A stretch of 19,538 nucleotides of DNA from the NCBI GenBank assembly GCA_964523975.1, contig CAZGBM010000041.1, positions 1-19,538 of the forward strand. The letters are read 5' to 3'. The notes below the pieces were generated by a model. The model made no database searches, had not been told where the DNA came from, and saw nothing but the letters and a program-made list of their open reading frames with translations. The translations under genes and the position numbers were made by a program. This DNA is from JAFGHJ01 sp964523975 (GTDB lineage Bacteria > Hydrothermota > UBA3072). Of this stretch, positions 7,921 to 13,913 are shown piece after piece. Each line of letters begins with the position of its first letter. Position 1 is the first letter of the stretch.

Positions 7921-9699
7921 CTATTCTTGCACCGAAAGAACCTTAAATTCGATTCTTCTGTTCAGGCTTCTACCGTCGCGGGTTGTATTCGAGGCTACAG
8001 GCTGATATTCTCCGTATCCTCTTGCTTCAAGACGCGCAGCATCTATTCCGCTCTGTATAAGATAATTCCTGACCGATTGAGCTCTTCTCTCGGATAACCC
8101 CTGATTATAAGTATCGGTGCCGACCGCATCCGTATGTCCGCCTATCTCGACCCGGACACCCGCATTGGCTTTCAGAGTTCCTACAACCTTATCAAGGATA
8201 GGATACTGATCCGGCGGAATTATTGCCTGACCGGAGGCAAAATTAATACCTCTTAAAACCAAAACTGTTTCCTTCTTCAATTTTTCGACCAGTTTTACGT
8301 TCTTTATTGCGGTCTCACCCTTCTTTATTTCAACAGGGAAAGTTTCCGGCAAATATCCCTCACAGGAAACACGAACATTATATGAGCCGATTGCCAATTC
8401 CTGCTTAAAAACGCCGCTAACTCCGTCGGAAGCGATAGCAGGGAGCTCTGTGCCTAAAAATTCTATTTGCGCCAGCAACGGTTTTTCTTCTCTGAAAGAG
8501 CTTACCGTTCCGGTAAAGATGCCTGTTTCAGCTTCCACTACTTCTTTTTTCTCTTTCCTTAAAACCGTGTTGATGTTTATGGTCGAAGAAGGCTTTACTG
8601 TAACAGAAGCTTCCCTCGGGAGATATCCATCTTTGGAAAGTTTTAATTGATAAACTCCGGGAAGAACTTCTATAGAAACTTTTCCATCTGCTCCGGTCTG
8701 GTACAATAATGATGTATCTGCGAAACCTACCGTAGTAACCAGAGGTTCGTTCGTTTCCATGTCGTTCACAGAAATTGCGATAGTGCCTGTTTTGGGTTTT
8801 TCCGGCTTCTTCTTTTTTAGTATCGTGCTCTGGAAGGTAACTCCAATCCTATATTTCCACTGTCCGGCTGCGTCAAATACTGCGTCGGGAACGAAGTCGG
8901 TCGAATCGTTAAAAATGTGGTCAACCGCTACGTCGAAAGAGAACATTTCAGGTACTACGAATCTGATGCCGAAGGTCCCGATTAACGTATCCTGCACATC
9001 GTTTGCGGGCATTACGTCTTTGGCTTCGAAAATAAAACGAGTAAACGGTCCGGCAGAGATTTCGATGCCGCCGCCAACACGAAACTGGTCTTCCCTTAAG
9101 GGAACGTAAGGAAGACTGGCTGAATCCGAGATACTTCCTCTCATTGTATAGCCAACATTTACATGAGCGAAAAGAGGATAGATTTCAAAGTCGTTCAGGA
9201 AGTCCGCTATTAAATCCGGTCCATGTTTAACAGACGGTACAAAATAATGCGGTCCACTCGTTATTTCGGGTTTGTTGGACGGAGCAAATGGATTTAATGC
9301 GGTTCCTACGCGTGCTCCAATAAGCCATTTAAAAGACTGCTCTTCCTCGGGTATAAATCCCGTAAGAGGGTAATAAAATTTCAAACCACCGTACAGGTTC
9401 GTCCATCCTACTTCAAGCTCCGTATCTTCCGGACTGAAGAAAGTATTATGGTATGCATATTTGCCGTATACCGTGGTGCCAATATATATTTCAAGAGGGT
9501 CTATAATACCATACGTAAAACCAAATTTCGAATCCGCGATAACATCCTTATAAGAACCGGCCTCCTGCTGTGCTCCGGACAGACTTGCATTAAAGTTCAG
9601 GGTTGCCGCGGGGAGAGTTCTTGCCGAGTACAGGTTAAAGGTCCCGCTGCCCGAGTTTAAAGACGAAAAACCAAACAACACAAGTAATGTTACGGACAT
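7921..9699 (-). CDS. OmpA-family outer-membrane protein with two carboxypeptidase-regulatory-like repeats
   Basis: A 592-residue envelope protein. Residues 1-19 look like a short signal sequence, unusually without positive N-terminal charge. About 20-290 is rich in alternating aromatic/hydrophobic segments and probably forms a beta-barrel. Two beta-sandwich repeats of the carboxypeptidase-regulatory/PEGA type follow (about 303-382 and 394-472, each with a conserved ...GYLPRE/GYLPET... turn). An OmpA/MotB peptidoglycan-binding domain occupies about 478-590, with GGHTDAVGTD (D524) and SLNRRIEF (R581/R582), positions that bind peptidoglycan in the family. The function is probably tethering the outer membrane to peptidoglycan. 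The start is well supported: AGGAGG lies five bases before the ATG. The ATG directly abuts the TAA of the upstream cyclic-nucleotide-binding gene, so the two are co-translated. Confidence 0.9.
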   Translation of the reverse strand: MSVTLLVLFGFSSLNSGSGTFNLYSARTLPAATLNFNASLSGAQQEAGSYKDVIADSKFGFTYGIIDPLEIYIGTTVYGKYAYHNTFFSPEDTELEVGWTNLYGGLKFYYPLTGFIPEEEQSFKWLIGARVGTALNPFAPSNKPEITSGPHYFVPSVKHGPDLIADFLNDFEIYPLFAHVNVGYTMRGSISDSASLPYVPLREDQFRVGGGIEISAGPFTRFIFEAKDVMPANDVQDTLIGTFGIRFVVPEMFSFDVAVDHIFNDSTDFVPDAVFDAAGQWKYRIGVTFQSTILKKKKPEKPKTGTIAISVNDMETNEPLVTTVGFADTSLLYQTGADGKVSIEVLPGVYQLKLSKDGYLPREASVTVKPSSTININTVLRKEKKEVVEAETGIFTGTVSSFREEKPLLAQIEFLGTELPAIASDGVSGVFKQELAIGSYNVRVSCEGYLPETFPVEIKKGETAIKNVKLVEKLKKETVLVLRGINFASGQAIIPPDQYPILDKVVGTLKANAGVRVEIGGHTDAVGTDTYNQGLSERRAQSVRNYLIQSGIDAARLEARGYGEYQPVASNTTRDGRSLNRRIEFKVLSVQE

Positions 9700-10179
9700 T
9701 TATTCCTCCTTTTCATTCCAGAATTTTTGCAAAAAGTTTCTAAATTTAGGGTTTTTAAGGAGTGCTCTGTTTATATGATAGTAAGCTTCCAATGAAGTGC
9801 TTGTACTCGAAACCCTATGACACAGTTCGGTGCATAAACCCATGGTGAATTCACTCAACAATCTTGGGTTTGTTTTGCTTAATCTGGTAAGATCTTTTCG
9901 CGTTATCTTTATCAGTTTTAAATCGGTTAACGCTTCCACTGTCGCGCTTCTGGATTTCCTTCCGAAAAGAGTCATCTCTCCGAAGAAATTTCCTTTCTCG
10001 AGGGTGGCAAGAACGATTTCTTTTTTCTCTCTTTTGAGGAGAACTTTTACCTTGCCCTCAACTATGACAAACATAAAATCCCCACCCTCGCCTTCCTTGA
10101 CTATCAAATCCCCCTTCTTTTTCTCTATTGAAGACAGCTCCTTAATGAAGTCTTTTTTATTGTGAAAATAGTTAAGCAA
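9700..10179 (-). CDS. Stand-alone cyclic-nucleotide-binding-domain protein
   Basis: A 159-residue protein made almost entirely of one CRP-type cyclic-nucleotide-binding beta-roll (about residues 15-120), followed by a short helical tail. The phosphate-binding cassette is visible as FFGEMTLFGRKSRSATVEA, retaining the Gly, Glu and Arg positions that contact the ribose-phosphate in ligand-binding members, so binding of a cyclic nucleotide is plausible but unproven. There is no helix-turn-helix, so it is not a classical transcription factor. The start is TTG; an AGGAGG lies 11 bases upstream (10191-10196), somewhat far, but no other in-frame start exists between them. It lies 28 bp after tRNA-Lys with no terminator between, and its stop abuts the ompA-like start, which suggests a role linked to envelope sensing. 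Confidence 0.85.
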   Translation of the reverse strand: MLNYFHNKKDFIKELSSIEKKKGDLIVKEGEGGDFMFVIVEGKVKVLLKREKKEIVLATLEKGNFFGEMTLFGRKSRSATVEALTDLKLIKITRKDLTRLSKTNPRLLSEFTMGLCTELCHRVSSTSTSLEAYYHINRALLKNPKFRNFLQKFWNEKEE

Positions 10180-10190
10180 ATTTATACTTT

Positions 10191-10196
10191 CCTCCT
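10191..10196 (-). promoter_or_regulatory. Shine-Dalgarno AGGAGG for the TTG-started cyclic-nucleotide-binding gene
   Basis: A perfect AGGAGG on the minus strand between the tRNA 3' end and the TTG at 10179. The 11-base spacing is long, but the site supports a leadered message that begins upstream, possibly within the tRNA transcript. Confidence 0.6.
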
Positions 10197-10207
10197 GAAT
10201 TATTTTA

Positions 10208-10280
10208 TAGGTCGTGAAGGAATCGAACCTTCGACCCCCGGCTTAAAAGGCCGGTGCTCTACCGATTGAGCTAACGACCC
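10208..10280 (-). tRNA. tRNA-Lys(UUU)
   Basis: A 73-nt cloverleaf folds by hand. The acceptor stem is GGGTCGT/ACGACCT (first pair G-U), the D arm GCTC...GAGC, the anticodon stem CCGGC/GCCGG around loop CTTTTAA (anticodon TTT). The variable loop is five bases and the T arm is GAAGG-TTCGATT-CCTTC, with discriminator A. CCA is not encoded (TAT follows). It has its own promoter upstream, and the cyclic-nucleotide-binding gene starts 28 bp downstream without an obvious terminator. Confidence 0.97.
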
Positions 10281-10290
10281 CCATTGTACA

Positions 10291-10318
10291 ATTATATCAA
10301 ATAATTCAAATTTTTCAA
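10291..10318 (-). promoter_or_regulatory. Promoter of tRNA-Lys and possibly of the downstream operon
   Basis: On the minus strand TTGAAA (10313-10318) is followed after 16 bp by TATAAT (10291-10296), ten bases before the tRNA 5' end. It lies just downstream of the cyclodeaminase stop codon. Because no terminator is visible after the tRNA, it may also drive the gene block down to uvrA. Confidence 0.65.
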
Positions 10319-10329
10319 GGCTCTATTAA

Positions 10330-10953
10330 TTATTTTTTTATCTTTTCTATAACAAGGGAGTAAATTTCTTCTTGAAGAGACTTAACTCCATTTGAAATCT
10401 CTTCATGTTTTCTCTCTACAGTCGAAGAATATTCAGGGTCTTTTAAAAAATTCAGGTTGATTAGCACGTTGAAAGACGCACTTCTGCAGGCAGAAAGAGC
10501 CATCTCCCCGGCTATTCCGGCATCGCTGACAGCGTTTAAATTTCCGATTTTTGCCATCACAAGAGCCAATTCGGCTGCCCTCTTACTTTTTTCCATGACT
10601 TTAAGAGGAACTTCTATAGCCTTTTTCGTTGCTTTCTGAATCGCTTCGTCTCTTTTTTGTTTTTCTTCTTCTGTGTTTCCGGGAAGGCCGAAAGTTGCCA
10701 TTAGTTTTGTAAAAACTTCCATGTCTTCGTAAAAAAGAGACAGAAAATCTTCATTCAAAACCTTCGCTTCTTCTACAATTCTTTTAGCTTCATCCCAGTG
10801 TTCCTCGTATTTCTTTTTTCCATAAGTTAAATTCCCCACCATAGAAGTCAGAGAAGAAGAAAGGGCACCGGCAAGTGCAGCCACAGAACCTCCTCCCGGT
10901 GTAGGAGCATCTGAAGAAAGTCTGTCTATAAAATCAGAGATTGATATATTCAT
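10330..10953 (-). CDS. Formiminotetrahydrofolate cyclodeaminase
   Basis: This enzyme converts 5-formimino-THF to 5,10-methenyl-THF and ammonia, the second step in recovering the one-carbon unit from formiminoglutamate in histidine breakdown. The 207-residue protein matches the all-helical FCD family. The N-terminal motif is APTPGGGSVAALAGAL (about residues 16-31), followed by SMVGNLTYGKKKY, and the family's late motif SDAGIAGEMALSACRSASFNV lies at about 140-160. In animals this domain is fused behind the formiminotransferase; here it is a separate gene overlapping that gene by ATGA, with a good AGGAG five bases before its ATG. Its product is therefore probably made together with the partner enzyme. 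Confidence 0.93.
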   Translation of the reverse strand: MNISISDFIDRLSSDAPTPGGGSVAALAGALSSSLTSMVGNLTYGKKKYEEHWDEAKRIVEEAKVLNEDFLSLFYEDMEVFTKLMATFGLPGNTEEEKQKRDEAIQKATKKAIEVPLKVMEKSKRAAELALVMAKIGNLNAVSDAGIAGEMALSACRSASFNVLINLNFLKDPEYSSTVERKHEEISNGVKSLQEEIYSLVIEKIKK

Positions 10954-11838
10954 GACATCTCCTTTCTTAATTTATATTCAAGAATTTTTTCCTCCGGAAC
11001 AAATTTACTTTTTTCGGAAAGACCCAGGTGAAAAACAGCCGCATCGATTATTTTCTTTTTTTCTACGTAATTCTTCCTTCCAAGATAAAACTTCCCTGCT
11101 TGAAGTATGGCTTCTTCGGGTATAAGCCCCACCAGTTCGCTGCCGGTNNNNNNNNNNNNNNNNNNNNNNNNNNNNNNNNNNNNNNNNNNNNNNNNNNNNN
11201 NNNNNNNNNNNNNNNNNNNNNNNNNNNNNNNNNNNNNNNNNNNNNNNACTCGCAAATTTCTTATCTTTCGTGTCAAGATTTACATTAAAAGCTATAAGAA
11301 AATCCCGGGCTCCGATAACCGTCGCTCCCGATTTTTCGTTGAATTTCGCCTTGCCGAAATCCGGTTTCCACCGGGGGCTCGTCATCTTCTCCGAGAGACC
11401 TTCGTATCCGCCCTCACGTATGCAGGATAAATCCTTTCTGCTTACCCCGGCTGCCGCTTCTCCGTAGAGATAAACCGGAATGCCCAGGTTTTCGGCTACT
11501 TTTTTGCCGACATCCCTTGCAATTTCCACACATTCCTCCATTGTGACATTCTTAAGAGGAATAAAAGGACAAACATCGACCGCTCCTATCCTCGGATGAT
11601 TTCCTCTGTGGTTTCTCATATCAATCAATTCCGAAGCTCTTTCATATATCTTAAAAGCAGCCTCTTTAAGGGCTTCTGGAGAGCCGGCAAGAGTAAGCAC
11701 GGTTCTATTTGTTGAGGCTCCCGAATACACATCCAGAAGATAAACGCCCGTAATTCTTCTGACTTCTTCTATCACGTGGTCGATTTTTTTTGTATCTTTT
11801 CCTTCGGAAAAGTTCGGAACGCATTCGACAATTTTCAT
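10950..11838 (-). CDS. Glutamate formiminotransferase, interrupted by an assembly gap
   Basis: Transfers the formimino group from formiminoglutamate to tetrahydrofolate (histidine degradation and folate one-carbon metabolism). The N-terminal 197 residues begin MKIVECVPNFSEGKD and contain MRNHRGNHPRIGAVDV, with H81 matching the catalytic His82 of the mammalian enzyme. The last 65 residues resume at TGSELVGLIPEEA and end within the cyclodeaminase start (ATGA). Between them lie exactly 100 Ns, and the two sides are in different frames across the placeholder. By comparison with family members about 60-70 residues are missing, so the true gap is probably near 200 bp. I see no sign that the gene itself is broken. 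The start is ATG, seven bases after a -10 box, implying a leaderless transcript. Confidence 0.93.
11148..11247. other. Assembly gap, 100 N placeholder
   Basis: Exactly 100 consecutive Ns inside the formiminotransferase gene, the usual placeholder for a scaffold gap of unknown size. The round length and the frame change across it show that it is not a measured distance. Confidence 0.99.
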
Positions 11839-11845
11839 GCTATTA

Positions 11846-11873
11846 AGAATACGAGAGATGGATTTAAAGTCAA
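11846..11873 (-). promoter_or_regulatory. Promoter of the formiminotransferase operon, leaderless
   Basis: On the minus strand TTGACT (11868-11873), a 16-bp spacer and TATTCT (11846-11851) precede the ATG by seven bases. Transcription should therefore begin at or within one base of the start codon. No Shine-Dalgarno sequence fits in the remaining space. Unlike the plus-strand genes, it has no GCACC element upstream of the -35. Confidence 0.6.
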
Positions 11874-12249
11874 GAAGAAAAAAACATTAACCACGAGATT
11901 ACACAAGATTAACACAGATTTTTTTTGTTTTTTTAAACTCACTAACCCACCCACACACTAACTCACTAACTAATTCAGACAGGATTAACAGGATAAACAG
12001 GATTTTTTGTTGTTTAAAACTCTACCCACACACCAAAATTTTTGAACCACAAAGCTCACAAAGACCACAAAAAACTTATTTTTGTTGTTTTTCCCAACAC
12101 TACCCCTAATGTTTTTCACATGTAGGACATGTAGAACCTGTAGTGTTTTATTTCAAACTCCCTAACTTTTTAACTATAGTATTCATACGAAGGCACCAGG
12201 ACACAAATAACAAATTATAGAAATTGAAAAATTGGAAATAAGTAACTAT
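11874..12249. repeat. Stack of short-period intergenic repeat families
   Basis: This gene-free stretch contains successive imperfect tandem repeats of different units. They are CCACGAGATT/ACACAAGATT/AACACAGATT (10 bp, 11891-11920); CTCACTAA/CCCACCCA/CACACTAA/CTCACTAA (8 bp, 11938-11969); ACAGGATTA-type x3 (9 bp, 11979-12005); ACCACAAAG-type x3 (9 bp, 12046-12072); and ACATGTAGG-type x3 (9 bp, 12118-12144). Weaker ones lie at 12191-12210 (GGCACCAGGACAC) and 12216-12240 (ATTGAAAAATTGGAAAT). Repeats are joined by T-rich tracts and (A)ACTCACTAACCC-like linkers. No ORF or RNA fold was found. Confidence 0.8.
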
Positions 12250-12289
12250 TTCACTAATTTACTAATTCACTGATTCACCAATTTACTGG
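12250..12289 (+). repeat. 8-bp tandem repeat TTYACTAA, five units
   Basis: Five consecutive 8-mers: TTCACTAA, TTTACTAA, TTCACTGA, TTCACCAA and TTTACTGG. The last unit runs directly into the TGCG of the promoter module upstream of the hydrolase. The same arrangement, in the same phase, recurs at 13828-13859. Confidence 0.85.
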
Positions 12290-12335
12290 TGCGGAGCATC
12301 CCCACCCTTGACTTATGGGTTAGAAGCAGTAATTT
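12288..12335 (+). promoter_or_regulatory. GCG-hairpin/TTGAC promoter module 1 (hydrolase gene)
   Basis: GGTGCGGAGCATCC (12288-12301) is followed by CCACCC and TTGACT (12308-12313), the -35 candidate. After 16 bp comes TAATTT (12330-12335), a weak -10. The GTG start is nine bases further on, leaving no room for a Shine-Dalgarno sequence. Confidence 0.55.
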
Positions 12336-12344
12336 TTACATACA

Positions 12345-13097
12345 GTGAATATTGATATTAAGTCAAAGTATCTAAACAGAACAGGGCGGTTTATCATTAT
12401 TCTTTTCTTATTTTTGTTTTCCTGCATCAATGTCAGACCCTCCGAAACCGCCGGATACAATCAAAGCGACGGCAGGGTTGTGGTGGAGGGGAAGACCGTT
12501 TACAGATATCTGCTTTACCTTCCGAAAGATTACGGGAAACAGCCTTCCAGAAAGTGGCCTGTTCTGATTTACCTCCACGGGAAATCATGCCGCGGCTACA
12601 ATCTGGAGAAATTGAAGGAATACGGACCGCCTTATCTCGTAAGCAAAGGATGGAATTTCACTTTCATTATAGTATCTCCGCAGTGCCCTCCGGATAGGAA
12701 TTGGGACAAGGATGACTGGTTCCCATCTTTATACAACGATTTGTCCGGTAAGTACAGAATCGACCCGAATAGAATTTACCTTACAGGGATGAGCATGGGC
12801 GGTTCCGGAGTCTGGTCGCTTGCTATGAGGCACCCGGAGTATTTTGCTGCGGCTATTCCTCTATGCGGCGAATGGACGACAAAGAATATTAAAGCGATGA
12901 AAAATATACCTGTTTGGGCATTTCACGGGGCTCTGGATAATATTATACCTCCGGAAAAGACCGAAAAATTGGTTGATGCTTTAAGGAAAGCCGGAGGAAG
13001 TGTAAGATATTCCAAGCTTGTAAGAAAAGGGCATTCCATTCATAAGGTTTACGAACAAAGAGAAATATACGAATGGTTGTTGGGGCATAAAAAATAG
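12345..13097 (+). CDS. Alpha/beta-hydrolase lipoprotein (LpqC/esterase-like)
   Basis: A 250-residue secreted or membrane-anchored serine hydrolase. The N-terminus has positive charges, then FIIILFLFLFSC; C27 in LFSC is a plausible lipobox cysteine, though Phe at -2 is unusual. The catalytic domain (about 45-250) has the oxyanion region LIYLHGKSCRG, nucleophile elbow GMSMGGSG (S150), the acid in AFHGALDNIIP (D198) and the base in RKGHSIH (H230). The pattern is that of predicted peptidases/feruloyl-esterase-like proteins of the LpqC/phospholipase-carboxylesterase group; the substrate is unknown, though plant cell-wall or polyester esters are typical. The start is GTG; no other in-frame start precedes the signal sequence, and there is no Shine-Dalgarno, consistent with a leaderless message from the module just upstream. 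Confidence 0.85.
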   Translation: MNIDIKSKYLNRTGRFIIILFLFLFSCINVRPSETAGYNQSDGRVVVEGKTVYRYLLYLPKDYGKQPSRKWPVLIYLHGKSCRGYNLEKLKEYGPPYLVSKGWNFTFIIVSPQCPPDRNWDKDDWFPSLYNDLSGKYRIDPNRIYLTGMSMGGSGVWSLAMRHPEYFAAAIPLCGEWTTKNIKAMKNIPVWAFHGALDNIIPPEKTEKLVDALRKAGGSVRYSKLVRKGHSIHKVYEQREIYEWLLGHKK

Positions 13098-13099
13098 TG

Positions 13100-13145
13100 A
13101 TACGAGTCGAGAGACATGAGTCGCGACTCGTATCTGATGACTCAT
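13100..13145 (+). repeat. 7-bp periodic GAGTCGN / GACTCRN repeat with inverted halves
   Basis: In 7-bp steps from 13104 the sequence reads GAGTCGA, GAGACAT, GAGTCGC, then GACTCGT, ATCTGAT, GACTCAT. The first three are reverse complements of the motif in the last three. This creates a 10-bp inverted repeat ATACGAGTCG/CGACTCGTAT (13100-13109 and 13124-13133) and a perfect palindrome GAGTCGCGACTC. It lies right after the hydrolase stop codon and has no U-tract. Confidence 0.75.
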
Positions 13146-13146
13146 T

Positions 13147-13190
13147 GCTACGCACCGCCCCTTGGCTAATATATCAAAAAATTTTAGAAT
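13147..13190 (+). promoter_or_regulatory. GCG/TTGAC promoter module 2 (acetyltransferase gene), leaderless
   Basis: GCTACGCACCGCCCC is followed by TTGGCT (13162-13167), a 17-bp spacer and TAGAAT (13185-13190). The ATG at 13197 lies seven bases after the -10, exactly where transcription should start. It shares GCACCGCCCCTTG with the other modules. Confidence 0.65.
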
Positions 13191-13196
13191 TGTTGT

Positions 13197-13772
13197 ATGG
13201 AGATAACGAATAAAGGAATACCGAAACTTAAAACGGAAAGACTTATGCTGAGACAATTCGAGTTGCTTGATGCACAGAGGGTAAGAAAATTAGCCGGGGA
13301 TAAGGCTGTTGCAGATACGACGTTGAATATTCCTCATCCATACAAAGACGGAATGGCTGAAGAGTGGATATTAACCCATCAGCCCAAATTCGAGGCGGGA
13401 AAATTTGTAAATTTCGCAATCATCTTGAAATCTATACAGAAATTGATCGGCTCAATAGGTTTAATTATTGACAAAAGATTTAATAGAGGAGAATTAGGTT
13501 ACTGGATAGGTAAAGAGTATTGGAATCAGGGCTATTGTACGGAAGCCGCCAGAGCTGTTCTTGAATATGGCTTTCGCCAGTTAGATTTGCACAAGATTAC
13601 TTCATCTCATTTCGTCAGGAATCCTTCTTCCGGAAAAGTAATGCGTAAGATAGGAATGAAAAAAGAAGGTGTTTGCAAAGAGCATGTGATTAAATGGGAG
13701 AAATATGAAGACCTTGTAATTTACGCTATTCTCAGAAAGGAATGGAAAACGGAAGCTGGCGAGCAGAAATAG
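13197..13772 (+). CDS. GNAT acetyltransferase, RimJ/RimL-like
   Basis: A 191-residue N-acetyltransferase of the Acetyltransf_3 type, transferring acetyl from acetyl-CoA to an amine; the substrate (ribosomal N-terminus, amino sugar, antibiotic or other) cannot be read from sequence. The start LKTERLMLRQFELLDA is typical of the RimJ/RimL group. Motif A is GYWIGKEYWNQGYCTEAARA (about 100-119, with the pyrophosphate-binding Q-G-Y-C-T-E). Motif B follows as NPSSGKVMRKIGMKKEGV (about 143-160). Length matches the family. The ATG sits at the predicted transcription start and has no Shine-Dalgarno sequence. Related 7-bp GACTC repeats flank the gene on both sides. Confidence 0.9.
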   Translation: MEITNKGIPKLKTERLMLRQFELLDAQRVRKLAGDKAVADTTLNIPHPYKDGMAEEWILTHQPKFEAGKFVNFAIILKSIQKLIGSIGLIIDKRFNRGELGYWIGKEYWNQGYCTEAARAVLEYGFRQLDLHKITSSHFVRNPSSGKVMRKIGMKKEGVCKEHVIKWEKYEDLVIYAILRKEWKTEAGEQK

Positions 13773-13790
13773 TTCGCATCAATTAAGAAT

Positions 13791-13818
13791 GACTCGTGAC
13801 TCGCGACTCATGACTCGA
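13791..13818 (+). repeat. 7-bp tandem repeat GACTCRN, four units
   Basis: Four exact-length units: GACTCGT, GACTCGC, GACTCAT and GACTCGA. It lies 18 bp after the acetyltransferase stop and shares TCGCGACTC with the repeat before that gene. Confidence 0.85.
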
Positions 13819-13827
13819 ATCTATTTT

Positions 13828-13859
13828 CTTACTAATTCACTAATTTACCAATTAACTGA
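13828..13859 (+). repeat. 8-bp tandem repeat TTYACTAA, four units
   Basis: Units CTTACTAA, TTCACTAA, TTTACCAA and TTAACTGA run directly into TGCGAAGCAC of the next promoter module, as at 12250-12289. Confidence 0.85.
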
Positions 13860-13905
13860 TGCGAAGCACAACCCCTTGACTTTCTACCCTGTTCTTAGTT
13901 ATAAT
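13858..13905 (+). promoter_or_regulatory. GCG-hairpin/TTGAC promoter module 3 (glycosidase gene), leaderless
   Basis: GATGCGAAGCACAACCCC precedes TTGACT (13876-13881), an 18-bp spacer and a perfect TATAAT (13900-13905). The ATG is eight bases downstream, so the message should have zero to two leader bases. Confidence 0.7.
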
Positions 13906-13913
13906 TAAGTATT

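Noticed and set aside
11887..12289. CRISPR array
   Set aside because: Units are 8-10 bp, imperfect and contiguous; there are no 25-40 bp repeats separated by unique spacers and no cas gene.
13100..13133. Rho-independent terminator after the hydrolase
   Set aside because: The inverted repeat has a 14-base loop and no following T-run; the symmetry is explained by the 7-bp repeat with inverted halves.
12981..13256. Minus-strand ORF across the hydrolase end
   Set aside because: It spans the repeats and promoter module, has no recognisable domain and lies opposite a clear hydrolase frame; a shadow ORF.
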